This document shows positions 8,404-16,531 of a DNA stretch of 42,257 nucleotides, piece by piece. The translations under genes and the position numbers were made by a program. The stretch lies in assembly GCA_937924035.1 (NCBI GenBank), contig CALDTK010000303.1, forward strand, positions 1-42,257, written 5' to 3'. Numbering within the stretch: position 1 is the stretch's first letter; the number at the start of each line of letters is the position of its first letter. Source of the DNA: an uncultured Saprospiraceae bacterium (lineage in GTDB: Bacteria; Bacteroidota; Bacteroidia; Chitinophagales; Saprospiraceae). The notes below the pieces were generated by a model, which saw only the letters and a list, made by a program, of their open reading frames with translations, made no database searches and was not told the origin of the DNA.

Positions 8404-9375
8404 TCAATCTTCCACAAACAACGCAGATATACTCCTGTGCTCATGCGTGTTTCGAATAGCTCTCGCAAAAAGCTTATCCGTGCTCAGGACAGTAATCTTA
8501 TCTCTAGGCTTGTCTTTTTTCAATGGAATTGTATCACATACAATCACCTCCATGAATTTTGAAGCTGCTATCTTCTCATAAGCGTCACCTGACAACACAG
8601 GGTGTGTGCACAATGCTCGGACACTTTTTGCGCCTTTCTCGATAAGCACTTCAGCAGCTCGGCAAAGAGTTCCGGCTGTATCAACCAAGTCATCAACGAC
8701 GATGACATCAGCTCCTTCAACTTCTCCGATGACCGTCATCTCAGCGACTTGATTGACTTCTTTTCGCACCTTATCGCAAATCACTAATTCTCGGTGAAAG
8801 TGCTTGCTGTAGGTTCGGGCACGTTTTACGCCACCCACATCTGGAGAAGCGAAAATCACGTTGCTTAAGTCAATGTTCTCGGCTAAATGAGGAATGAAAA
8901 TCGCCTCGGACTTTAGGTGGTCTACTGGAATGTCAAAGAATCCTTGAATTTGATCTGCGTGAAAGTCCATCGTCATGACGCGATCAGCCCCTGCAGTCTG
9001 CAAGATGTTCGCGATCATACGAGCGCTGATAGGCACACGGGGTTTGTCTTTACGATCTTGACGTGCATATCCAAAGTATGGTATAACAGCAGTGATGTAC
9101 CCCGCAGAAGCACGCTTTGCTGCATCCATCATCAGAAGTAGCTCCATCAAATTGTCTGTCGGCGAGAAGGTGCTTTGAATAAAAAACACCCACGCTCCAC
9201 GAACGCTCTGATTGATGATTACACGCATTTCACCATCAGAGAACCTGCGAACGGTGACATCTCCGAGACCATCCCCGTAGTAGTCAGCAATTCGCTTGGC
9301 GAGGTACTGCGATTTCTCGCCACTAAAAAGCTTTACGTCTATCACGGGGGGTATCATTTGCACTGGCGCAAACAT
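8404..9375 (-). CDS. prs: Ribose-phosphate pyrophosphokinase (PRPP synthetase)
   Basis: Makes PRPP from ribose 5-phosphate and ATP for nucleotide, His and Trp synthesis in the cytosol. The class I signature is clear: the FSDGEMRV strand, the flexible ATP-binding loop around YFGYARQDRKDKPR, the metal-binding MDFHADQIQGFF, and the PRPP loop DVIVVDDLVDTAGT. 323 residues is slightly longer than the usual 310-317; the true start may be the second methionine (about 9357), giving MIPPVIDVKLFSG. It is monocistronic, divergent from the lipoprotein at 9457 and ended by the shared terminator. Confidence 0.96.
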   Translation of the reverse strand: MFAPVQMIPPVIDVKLFSGEKSQYLAKRIADYYGDGLGDVTVRRFSDGEMRVIINQSVRGAWVFFIQSTFSPTDNLMELLLMMDAAKRASAGYITAVIPYFGYARQDRKDKPRVPISARMIANILQTAGADRVMTMDFHADQIQGFFDIPVDHLKSEAIFIPHLAENIDLSNVIFASPDVGGVKRARTYSKHFHRELVICDKVRKEVNQVAEMTVIGEVEGADVIVVDDLVDTAGTLCRAAEVLIEKGAKSVRALCTHPVLSGDAYEKIAASKFMEVIVCDTIPLKKDKPRDKITVLSTDKLFARAIRNTHEHRSISALFVED

Positions 9376-9456
9376 AGCAGTTCACACTGCCTATTTTTAA
9401 CGTTGTCAACGGCTGTGAGCAAAAAACCAAAAGGTGATCTGCGTTGTATAATTATC

Positions 9457-10374
9457 ATGAAGCTATCCACTCTAACTCTTTGTCTCTTAGGACTCTTTTC
9501 GTTCATTGCCTGTGAGGAGACTTCCGTCAAAACCACCGCTGCGATAGGGATACCTGCTGATTCGCCCTCGATTGTTACTCGACCGGAGGGTTGGGATGGC
9601 TATTGGTACAGCGGTAAAGCAGAGGTAAATAGCTACGATCTTATCCAAAACCGCTATGGAGAAGATCGCAAAGGAGATGCCGTCTTGATTTTCGTAACCG
9701 AACCATTTCTACCCAATCAGCAAGTAAAGTTCGACAACAAACCAAGTGAGGAGGAAGCGATTAGTGTTCTTAAACTCAATCGAATTCATCGATTCAATAC
9801 AGGTATTTACGACTACAGCTTAATGCTGTCATCTTTTACACCTGTTTCACGCAATCAATATCCTCATACATTGAAAACTACCTTGAGTGCTCAAGACTGG
9901 TGCGGACATTCTTGGTGGCAACTCAATTACCAAAAAGGAAAGTATCAAGCTGAGCGCCGTAGCTATTTTCAAGCTGAGGCTGATGCTAAGGTTGCGCTTG
10001 ATGGTGTATTGCTTGAAGATGAGCTGCCAGGACTAATGCGTCTTGATCCAACAAAGGTCCCGACTGGTAAGCAGCAAGTAATTCCAGGGGCGATGTACAG
10101 TTCGCTCTTTCACGAAATGCCTGAAGCGCAAACGGCTACTATTGAAGTAGATACAAAAGGCGATGAAGCCCATCTTGTAATCAGCTATGCGAAAAATGCA
10201 AGAGTGCTCACGTATCGCTTCGAAAGTGAGTTTCCCAACAAATTGCTGGGATGGGAAGAAACTGTGAAGGGTAAGAGGCTCAGCTCTGCCGCACTCAAGC
10301 ATTCATCTCAGGAGGCATATTGGGGCCAAAATTCAAATCAGTTCTCGTCAATGCGAGAAACGCTAGGACTATAA
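9457..10374 (+). CDS. Conserved Bacteroidota lipoprotein (often named 'septum formation inhibitor Maf' without a Maf fold)
   Basis: 305 residues from ATG 9457, chosen because MKLSTLTLCLLGLFSFIAC is a lipoprotein signal with lipobox FIAC; the open frame extends back into prs but has no signal logic there. The mature protein carries GYWYSGKAEVNSYDL, GDAVLIFVTEPF, NTGIYDYSLMLSSF, QDWCGHSWWQ and the C-terminal YWGQNSNQ..LRETLGL type ending, a set I recognise from a widespread Bacteroidota family of unknown function. I see no Maf nucleotide pyrophosphatase motifs, so that database name should not be trusted. It runs tail-to-tail with the S41 peptidase, the last six bases overlapping. Confidence 0.75.
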   Translation: MKLSTLTLCLLGLFSFIACEETSVKTTAAIGIPADSPSIVTRPEGWDGYWYSGKAEVNSYDLIQNRYGEDRKGDAVLIFVTEPFLPNQQVKFDNKPSEEEAISVLKLNRIHRFNTGIYDYSLMLSSFTPVSRNQYPHTLKTTLSAQDWCGHSWWQLNYQKGKYQAERRSYFQAEADAKVALDGVLLEDELPGLMRLDPTKVPTGKQQVIPGAMYSSLFHEMPEAQTATIEVDTKGDEAHLVISYAKNARVLTYRFESEFPNKLLGWEETVKGKRLSSAALKHSSQEAYWGQNSNQFSSMRETLGL

Positions 10375-11931
10375 ACTTGCCTTCTTAGCATTAAAGGTGA
10401 ACTGCTCTAGCGCGACCTCAAGTGTACGGTCTTCTTGAGCAATGATTGTCTCAATTTCACGGGGTACAATGACGTCAGGAGTCAAGTTACCTGTTTGATC
10501 ACCAGGCATATCCATATACCATAGTGGCATATTAATCAGCAGAGAGCCGTCTGGGCCGATTGGCTTTTTGAAAAGTGTTCCAGCAAACATCCGTTCGGCT
10601 GATCCTCCTGCAACTTGACCAACAACTTTACCTCTCTTGTAGGTCTGAACATAATTAGCAAAGCACGTTCCTCCTGAAAAAGTTGTTTCATTCACCAGTA
10701 CAATTACTTCGCCGTCGTAGTGAACTGCTCCTTTCTCAGGTTTACATTTTTCCGACATGGACTTTTTAGTGAAGACTCCGTTCTTTTTTCGAACGCCGCC
10801 GTAAAACCTTGAACCGATTTTACTGAAAAAGTTTTTACCTCCAGCTCTTTCTGCATAGCCGAAGCCTGCATCTCCGCTATAAAAATTTGAAGTTGCTATC
10901 GTGCTAAAAATATAATTGACAAAGTTGAGTGAGCCCCCTGTATTGTTTCTTAAATCAATGATGATTCCTTTGGGTTGAAGCGAGTCAACGCGCTTCATTA
11001 TATTTTTGACAGTTTTGTATTGATTAACTTTCTCGAAGGCACTAGAGCTAAACGTTCGAATGCTAAATCTATATACATCAGGATTCGAAGTAGTGTCTAA
11101 TCTGACAAGCCTGTTTAGACGGTCGATTCGTTCTTGCTTTTTCTGTTTTCGCGAAAGCTTTTTAACTTCATCTGTTTTAGTATTTTTTGTAGTGTCCCTG
11201 TTAAGGTAAGCTTGCTTAACACTCGGAATTAGGGTGATTTCCTTGGGTTTGTTATCAATAAGTAGGCTTACGGTTAAGGAGTCTTTCCAACCATAGAGAC
11301 GTTGATAGAACGAAGCTGGGTCTAAGGCTGGGAAATACGTTTTGGCGGAAGCTAAATCATGATCTCCAAGTCCAATGAACGAGCCAATTGTTTGGAAAAT
11401 TTGCTGTGCCGGTTTCCCTTGGAAGGATAGGACTTCTACTCCAGGATAATATGTAGTAGAATCTAAAAGAATTAAGGTGTCACTCAAGACGACACGACCA
11501 TCATCGACGTATCTTGTATAGAATTCGTAATTATACAGTTTCTTTTTTTTTGCATAGTCTGATCCCTTCTTTCTCGTAAGCTGAAGGTGACCATCACCAA
11601 GCAGTTCATTGTATGTTGAGGTTAGTTCGATGAGGTCAGCGACATGAATAGAATCTTCTACTGTGCTCTTTGTTAGTCTCTCGCGAAGTATCACCAAAAT
11701 ACTATCGAGAGACTTTGCGCCTTCGCCACGAAAAGCAAAAGGGTGATAAGTTTTGACAGCTTCATTAAAGTCCAACAAGATGGTGTCGGCTTCAGCTTGG
11801 GAGTACCTAAATATTTCTTGCGCTGCTAGATCAAGTGAAGTGAGACTTAGCAGGAGTATTAATAGAGGTAGGTAGTTTCGCACGGTTGTAAAACTAAGAA
11901 TCACGTTTGGCAATTGCATTAATTCCATCAC
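10369..11931 (-). CDS. S41 (C-terminal processing/tricorn-like) serine peptidase, exported
   Basis: 520 residues in the longest frame. A signal peptide around NYLPLLILLLSLTSLDLAAQ sends it to the periplasm or surface. The TSPc core has IIIDLRNNTGGS and the nucleophile region TTFSGGTC (Ser419), then the GSLLINMPLWY and LTPDVIVP strands. It probably degrades peptides or processes envelope proteins; there is no clear PDZ domain. The start is uncertain: ATG at 11931 or 11919 overlaps the end of mscL by 26-38 nt, while GTG at 11883 starts 11 nt after the mscL stop and gives the most compact signal. The 3' end overlaps the converging lipoprotein gene by six bases. A near copy of the 14-mer (GTTTTGGCGGAAGC, 11339) lies inside. 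Confidence 0.88.
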   Translation of the reverse strand: MMELMQLPNVILSFTTVRNYLPLLILLLSLTSLDLAAQEIFRYSQAEADTILLDFNEAVKTYHPFAFRGEGAKSLDSILVILRERLTKSTVEDSIHVADLIELTSTYNELLGDGHLQLTRKKGSDYAKKKKLYNYEFYTRYVDDGRVVLSDTLILLDSTTYYPGVEVLSFQGKPAQQIFQTIGSFIGLGDHDLASAKTYFPALDPASFYQRLYGWKDSLTVSLLIDNKPKEITLIPSVKQAYLNRDTTKNTKTDEVKKLSRKQKKQERIDRLNRLVRLDTTSNPDVYRFSIRTFSSSAFEKVNQYKTVKNIMKRVDSLQPKGIIIDLRNNTGGSLNFVNYIFSTIATSNFYSGDAGFGYAERAGGKNFFSKIGSRFYGGVRKKNGVFTKKSMSEKCKPEKGAVHYDGEVIVLVNETTFSGGTCFANYVQTYKRGKVVGQVAGGSAERMFAGTLFKKPIGPDGSLLINMPLWYMDMPGDQTGNLTPDVIVPREIETIIAQEDRTLEVALEQFTFNAKKASL

Positions 11932-12334
11932 GGATTTCAGCTAGTAGTTCAATGTCTTTTGGTGTGGGAACTGTTTTGTCAGTCTCATCTTCGGCTCTAT
12001 CACGAAGATTTTTTATCAACCTAAGAACGATGAAAATCGTAAGGGCTATGATCAAAAAGTCAATGCCATTTTCGAGTACTAAGCCGTATTTTAATACCAA
12101 TCCAGAACCTGAGATCACCTATCCTGCATCGTCAAGCAGCGGTTCGACAATCGTCCAAGACTTGTCACTCACGTCTATGCCCCCTGTCAGGTAACCGAGC
12201 GGGGGAGAGATTAATCCTCTTACGAGGGCATCGATGATTTTATTGAATGAGGCACCAATGACCACACCGATGGCTAAATCAATCATGTTCCCTTTGATGG
12301 CAAATGCCTTGAAATCATTCCAGAATTTCTTCAT
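11894..12334 (-). pseudogene. mscL: Large-conductance mechanosensitive channel MscL, interrupted by one in-frame TAG
   Basis: The first 71 codons encode the N-terminal helix and TM1 (KAFAIKGNMIDLAIGVVIGA, PPLGYLTGGID), ending ...LLDDAG. A TAG at 12121-12119 follows, and the same frame continues directly with VISGSGLVLKYGLVLENG, TM2 (IDFLIIALTIFIVLRLI) and the cytoplasmic helix (PTPKDIELLAEIRDGI). Joined, the product is 146 codons, the normal MscL length, so one base change (for example from GAG, CAG or AAG) explains the break. The stop is in the periplasmic loop. The codon after TAG is GTG, so reinitiation could produce separate halves. MscL releases solutes on hypo-osmotic shock as a pentamer. 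Alternatives are sequencing error, tRNA suppression or true decay. Confidence 0.88.
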
Positions 12335-12445
12335 AGTTCAACGAATAACGCTATTTGCCGGCAATCGCATCCTTTTGTCGGATTTCTACCTACAATCGTC
12401 GTGGAATTCGCTTTTGCTAAAACTCTAGCCTATATATTTCCCTCA

Positions 12446-13021
12446 ATGATGAACTGGTGGGAAACATTACCGCTTATCGAGCAAGTCTTTGCTGGCATGG
12501 CTATAGGATTTGGAGGTCTACTCTTCATTTTATTGTTGGTCAGTTTGCTTGGGGGAGAGGCAGACCTCGACTTCGATACGGACATCGACATGGATGGCGG
12601 GGACGGTCAAGGATCTTTCTCGGTAAAGACCATTTTATCTTTCCTTACCTTTTTCGGTTTTGGAGGTTGGGGAGCACTAAGTCTAGGAGCGCCTGTTTGG
12701 CTTGTTATACTCATCGCGCTCGGCGTTGGCTACGCGTGCATGTCATTGTTAGCCTTGCTATTAGTCTACCTCATGCGACTAGGTCATGACGGAGGTCGAG
12801 ATGTTCAAGCCGTCCTTCAACAACGAGGAGAAGTCTATCTACTGATCCCTTCAAACAGGCAAGGGAATGGTCTCATACACGTGCGCATGGGGTCAAGATT
12901 GGTAGAATTGGAAGCCGTTACAAACGGCCCTACTATCGAAAGTGGGAAGCTTGCAAGGGTCGTACAAATTCTTGGAGAGAACAGAGTTCTTGTTGAAGAA
13001 ATGCCAAGCTTGAACTCCTAA
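12446..13021 (+). CDS. NfeD-like membrane protein with C-terminal OB-fold domain (YuaF-like flotillin partner)
   Basis: 191 residues from ATG 12446 (MMNWWETLPLIEQ...); the frame opens at a GTG at 12401, but that adds a polar extension. One TM helix near 20-42 (VFAGMAIGFGGLLFILLL), an Asp-rich loop (ADLDFDTDIDMDGGDG), two more TM helices (about 60-110), and a C-terminal beta-rich domain GRDVQAVLQQRGEVYLL...LVELEAV...ARVVQILGENRVLVEE that fits the NfeD OB-fold. NfeD proteins pair with SPFH proteins, and the flotillin gene follows 122 nt downstream on the same strand, as in B. subtilis yuaF-floT. Probable role: organising membrane microdomains with flotillin. Confidence 0.82.
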   Translation: MMNWWETLPLIEQVFAGMAIGFGGLLFILLLVSLLGGEADLDFDTDIDMDGGDGQGSFSVKTILSFLTFFGFGGWGALSLGAPVWLVILIALGVGYACMSLLALLLVYLMRLGHDGGRDVQAVLQQRGEVYLLIPSNRQGNGLIHVRMGSRLVELEAVTNGPTIESGKLARVVQILGENRVLVEEMPSLNS

Positions 13022-13137
13022 TGATAAAGTCAATTTCACACATATCGTTGGTCGAGTTTTCATCCACGATCGTCGTGTCAACAGTCAAAATTATGTCATC
13101 GTCTCGTATTTTAAGGGACACATTCACCAACACCTAA
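13021..13137 (+). CDS. Possible 38-residue ORF filling the nfeD-flotillin gap
   Basis: ATG at 13021 overlaps the nfeD stop as TAATG, and TAA at 13135-13137 leaves six bases before the flotillin ATG. The product starts MIKSISHISLVEF and is Ser/Thr-rich without an obvious membrane segment. The opposite strand is also open here. The neat fit suggests a coupled small gene, but chance is at least as likely. Confidence 0.2.
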   Translation: MIKSISHISLVEFSSTIVVSTVKIMSSSRILRDTFTNT

Positions 13138-13143
13138 TACACC

Positions 13144-14670
13144 ATGGAAGGACTACCTTTTTTTGCAGGAGGCGCAGCATTGCTGGGTTTTATATTTCTG
13201 CTACTCATTATTTTTCTATCACGTTACAAGCGTTGTCCATCCGATAAGATCCTTGTGATTTATGGTAAGACGAATTCCGGTTCGGCGAAATGCCTAGCTG
13301 GTGGTGCTGCTTTTGTATGGCCTGTCGTTCAAGACTACGCCTACCTTGATCTTCACCCGATTAGTATCGATGTCGATCTACACGGAGCACTTTCTCGACA
13401 AAACATTCGTGTCAATGTACCGTCTCGATTTACAGTAGCAATTTCCACCGAAGCAGGGGTCATGACCAATGCTGCCGAGCGTTTGCTCAACCGCAACGAG
13501 GACGAGATTCGTGACATGTCAAAAGACATCATCTTCGGTCAGCTACGTCTGGTCGTTGCAACGATGGACATTGAGGAGATCAACTCTGATCGTGATAAGT
13601 TCTTGGCGAACGTTTATCACAACGTAGGTACAGAACTACGTAAGATCGGTTTGGAGCTAATCAACGTAAACGTTACTGATATCCAAGATGAGTCTGGCTA
13701 TATCGAGGCACTTGGTAAGGAGGCTGCCGCACAGGCAATCAACGAAGCAAAGGTCCGCGTTGCCCAGCGCAATCAGACAGGGTCGATCGGTGAAGCAGAA
13801 GCAAGACAGTTACAACGTGTAAAGGTTGCTGAGGCTGAAGCTGGTGCTGCTTCCGGTGAGGCCGATGCAGCTAGATTACAACGTGTACGACTTGCCGAGG
13901 CCGATGCTGAAGCAACGGAAGGTGAGAACCTCTCGAAGATCAAAATTGCACAATCTGATGCTGTACGACGAGAGCAGGAAGCAGAGGCACTTCGCCGCGC
14001 AACTGCTGCGGAGAAGGTCCAGAATGCAAACTCTCTTGCCGATGCCTATGAGGCAGAGCGTAAAGCCGAGCTCGCTCGTGCTGCCCGTGAACGTGCAACA
14101 CTCGAAGCCAATGAGATTGTGAAAGCCGATATCGCCAAGCGCGAGGCTGAAATCAATGCGGAGGCAGATGCGGAGAAAATCCGTCGAACCGCTAAGGGTG
14201 AAGCCGATGCACTCCTTGCAATGAAGCAAGCTGAAGCACAGGGTAACCTCGAGATTCTTGCCAAGCAGGCAGAAGGTCTAAAGGCGATTGTTGATGCAGC
14301 AGGCGGAGATGCGCGAGAAGCTGTTCTCATGCTCATTGCTGATAAGCTACCGGAGCTTGTAAAGACGCAAGTCGAAGCGATCAAGAACATTAAGATCGAT
14401 AAGGTCACTGTCTGGGAAGGCGGTGGCGGAGGCGGATCAAATGGCGAAGGTGTTGGCTCGACAGCCAACTTTGTCAGCGGTCTTTACAAAGCGGTTCCAC
14501 CACTTCGTGACTTGTTCGATATGGCAGGCATGAACTTGCCTAGCTACTTAGGCTCAATTGAAGATGTAGAAGGTGAAGTCATTTCTAACGAAAAGAAAAA
14601 ACCTTCGAAGTCTAAAGCCAAACCTTCAACAAACGGTAAGAGTGATGCTACGCCCCCACCGTTAGCATAA
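13144..14670 (+). CDS. floT: Flotillin (SPFH/band 7 membrane scaffold)
   Basis: 508 residues. An N-terminal hydrophobic hairpin or TM (about 5-28), then the SPFH domain (YKRCPSDKILVIYG through NVNVTDIQDESGYIEALG), then a long Ala/Glu/Lys-rich coiled coil with EAEA-type repeats (about 200-400), typical of flotillin-1/FloT. A glycine run (about 428-435) links to a tail ending in a Lys/Ser/Pro-rich stretch. Flotillins oligomerise under the inner membrane and organise membrane domains. The nfeD-like gene upstream supports this. The coiled coil makes long antisense frames that are not genes. A terminator follows. The symbol is by family resemblance. Confidence 0.93.
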   Translation: MEGLPFFAGGAALLGFIFLLLIIFLSRYKRCPSDKILVIYGKTNSGSAKCLAGGAAFVWPVVQDYAYLDLHPISIDVDLHGALSRQNIRVNVPSRFTVAISTEAGVMTNAAERLLNRNEDEIRDMSKDIIFGQLRLVVATMDIEEINSDRDKFLANVYHNVGTELRKIGLELINVNVTDIQDESGYIEALGKEAAAQAINEAKVRVAQRNQTGSIGEAEARQLQRVKVAEAEAGAASGEADAARLQRVRLAEADAEATEGENLSKIKIAQSDAVRREQEAEALRRATAAEKVQNANSLADAYEAERKAELARAARERATLEANEIVKADIAKREAEINAEADAEKIRRTAKGEADALLAMKQAEAQGNLEILAKQAEGLKAIVDAAGGDAREAVLMLIADKLPELVKTQVEAIKNIKIDKVTVWEGGGGGGSNGEGVGSTANFVSGLYKAVPPLRDLFDMAGMNLPSYLGSIEDVEGEVISNEKKKPSKSKAKPSTNGKSDATPPPLA

Positions 14671-14688
14671 AGGCTAAGTTCTAATGTG

Positions 14689-14728
14689 AAGTCGCTGGTG
14701 GCCATTGCCGCTGGCGACTTTTATTTTT
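14689..14728 (+). terminator. Intrinsic terminator after flotillin
   Basis: AAGTCGC (14689-14695) pairs with GCGACTT (14714-14720) around a GC-rich loop, followed by TTTTATTTTT. Confidence 0.82.
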
Positions 14729-14748
14729 CTACTAACTATGTTTGATCT

Positions 14749-15123
14749 ATGCGAAATTCAATTTTAAGTCTCTTGCTGGTTGCTCTGTTCTCGCTAACTG
14801 CCTGCAACACAAATGATGAACGTTTACCTCTACTTTATGGTGATTGGCAAGGCGTTAGCTGGACGCGAAATGACGCCCCTGCTTCATCAGATCCTGGACA
14901 GGTGAAGTTTTCCTTTAAGGAAGATTTCTCATACACAGCTGCTCTTGGCAAGCAGGCTGAAGAAGGTGATTTCGTCTTCAGAGATAGCAAACTCTACACT
15001 ACTGCTACGGGTGGCCGTAAAGTGGAAAAGGTTGTCGGTATATTAAAACTAGAAGGTGATTCACTCGTTTTTGACATGAATCGCCAAGGTGATCCTGAAC
15101 GATTAGTCTTGCTGAGACAATAA
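14749..15123 (+). CDS. Small lipocalin-like lipoprotein, unknown function
   Basis: 124 residues. MRNSILSLLLVALFSLTAC is a lipoprotein signal with lipobox LTAC. The mature part begins LLYGDWQGVSW, carries VKFSFKEDFSYTAAL and ends LKLEGDSLVFDM...ERLVLLRQ, a plan of alternating strands like the small lipocalin-type lipoproteins common in Bacteroidota (compare the gene at 4216). It lies after the flotillin terminator and 68 nt before the EamA gene on the same strand, so it may share a transcript with that gene. Confidence 0.68.
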   Translation: MRNSILSLLLVALFSLTACNTNDERLPLLYGDWQGVSWTRNDAPASSDPGQVKFSFKEDFSYTAALGKQAEEGDFVFRDSKLYTTATGGRKVEKVVGILKLEGDSLVFDMNRQGDPERLVLLRQ

Positions 15124-15191
15124 AGTATCCTTTATCCCTCAACCTTTTTCTTATCAAAGAAAAGTCGCTTCAATTTCAGGCATGGGCCACA

Positions 15192-16043
15192 TTGGCTGCC
15201 CTTGCCCTCGTATGGGGTAGTAGCTATATCTTGATCAAGAAGAGTCTGTTGGCTTTTGAACCAATGCAAGTTGGGTACTTAAGGTTGACTTTTGTTGGGC
15301 TTGCCTTTATTCCTTTGGCTTTTCAAAAGTGTAAAGGGCTTTCGCCAAAACAATGGTTGACGTTATTTGCAATTGGCTTATTCGGTACAGGATTGCCATC
15401 TTTTCTTTTTCCGTTCGCTCAACAAGAATTGTCGAGCAGCCTTGCCGCTGCACTGTCTTCGTTGACACCATTGATGACCTTGTTGGTTTCGGTAATGATT
15501 TTCCGCCTCCCGCTAAGAAAGTGGCAACTTATCGGTATCCTCGTCGGATTGGGAGGGGCGCTTTTGTTGGTCGTTTCTAGGTATGGATGGTTTGGCGCCG
15601 ATGGTGTTTCATGGCCTGTATTTTCAATCCTTTTGGCTGTAGCGGCCACGATTTGTTATGCATTGAGTAGCAATATTGTAAAGCGTTTTTTCGCATCTGC
15701 TGATCCGCTTATGATGACTGCGGGCGCGATGGCTCCGATTGGGCTGGTCGCGGTAATTGCCCTTTTTGCTAGTGGTGGAGTCTCAGTAGACTTTGCAAAC
15801 GAACCAGACTTGTTGACAGCTTATGTTTCTGTTGTCTTTCTAGGTCTCATAGGTACAGCTTTGGCTAGTTGGCTTTTCTTTCGATTGGTCCAACTTACTG
15901 ACCCTGTTTTTGCAAGTACGGTGAGTTATCTCGTTCCTATCATTGCACTTGGTTGGGGTTTGATGGATGGAGAACTGATCACAATTCTGATAGCAGTTGG
16001 CTTAGCACTTATTCTTTTGGGTGTGAGTTTGGCTCGACGATAA
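15192..16043 (+). CDS. EamA/DMT-family transporter (RhaT-like), 10 TM
   Basis: 283 residues of almost continuous hydrophobic helices in two EamA repeats. The first has ALVWGSSYILIKKSLLAF and QELSSSLAAALSSLTPLMTLLVS; the second has GLIGTALASWLFF and the ending TVSYLVPIIALGWGLMDGE. Probably exports a metabolite or amino acid across the inner membrane; the substrate cannot be read from sequence. The start is uncertain: TTG at 15192 is the only NTG, but the open frame upstream (…KEKSLQFQAWATL) looks like a normal EamA N-terminus, so initiation may be at an unusual codon. An exact 14-mer (15338) encodes LSPKQ. The SET-domain gene starts 20 nt after the stop. Confidence 0.85.
   Translation: MAALALVWGSSYILIKKSLLAFEPMQVGYLRLTFVGLAFIPLAFQKCKGLSPKQWLTLFAIGLFGTGLPSFLFPFAQQELSSSLAAALSSLTPLMTLLVSVMIFRLPLRKWQLIGILVGLGGALLLVVSRYGWFGADGVSWPVFSILLAVAATICYALSSNIVKRFFASADPLMMTAGAMAPIGLVAVIALFASGGVSVDFANEPDLLTAYVSVVFLGLIGTALASWLFFRLVQLTDPVFASTVSYLVPIIALGWGLMDGELITILIAVGLALILLGVSLARR
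15338..15351 (-). repeat. Iterated 14-mer, exact copy 2 (inside EamA gene)
   Basis: GCTTTCGCCAAAAC on the plus strand. Here it is read in a different frame from the dacB copy, as part of LSPKQ. Confidence 0.85.
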
Positions 16044-16063
16044 ATTCACTTCAAGGTTATAGC

Positions 16064-16441
16064 ATGAGTCTCCAACGTCATCCTGCTCTCTACATCGCAC
16101 CTACTGCCGACCAAGGTCGCGGTGTGTTTACCGCAGAAGCAATTGCCAAAGACAGTACGATCGAACTTTGTCCTGTTATCGTTATTCCGGGAAAAGACTT
16201 CGACCGGATTCATGAGTCATATTTACACGACTACTATTTCATTTGGGAAGGGGTTGCAGAAACCGCAATCGCATTGGGCTACGGTTCGCTTTACAATCAT
16301 TCTGAGGATAACAACGCTGATTACGAGATGGACTTCCCGAGCCAAACGATAAGCATCATTGCTCAGCGTGACATTGAGGCAGGTGAAGAGATTTTCATCG
16401 ACTACACCGATGGGCAGGATAGAAGTACGTTGTGGTTTTAG
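16064..16441 (+). CDS. Small SET-domain protein (putative protein-lysine methyltransferase)
   Basis: 125 residues from ATG 16064, which starts just ahead of the domain; the frame itself extends into the EamA gene. SET landmarks: GRGVFTAEAI (SAM-binding first motif), GSLYNHSEDNNA (NHS motif at the pseudoknot), and GEEIFIDYT (catalytic tyrosine region). The post-SET cysteines are absent, as usual in bacterial stand-alone SET proteins. It would methylate lysine in a cytosolic protein; the target is unknown. It is 20 nt after the transporter and likely co-transcribed, and converges on the PycTM operon. Confidence 0.85.
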   Translation: MSLQRHPALYIAPTADQGRGVFTAEAIAKDSTIELCPVIVIPGKDFDRIHESYLHDYYFIWEGVAETAIALGYGSLYNHSEDNNADYEMDFPSQTISIIAQRDIEAGEEIFIDYTDGQDRSTLWF

Positions 16442-16531
16442 GTCACTTTCTCTCAAACTATAAAGTAGCGGGAAAGTCTGGAGAACCATCGAAGAATAGG
16501 GTAGTGACAAGCCTAAGACCAGTCTCTTTTC

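Noticed and set aside
8138-8581. 147-aa plus-strand frame across the T9SS cargo end and prs 3' end
   Set aside because: Crosses a strong terminator and overlaps two well-supported genes in other frames.
11894-12118. Stand-alone 74-aa membrane protein gene
   Set aside because: It is the second half of mscL in the same frame, separated only by the TAG codon.
13876-14468. Long antisense frames opposite the flotillin coiled coil
   Set aside because: They arise from the repetitive Ala/Glu/Lys codons of flotillin; products are low-complexity Ser/Ala/Leu strings.
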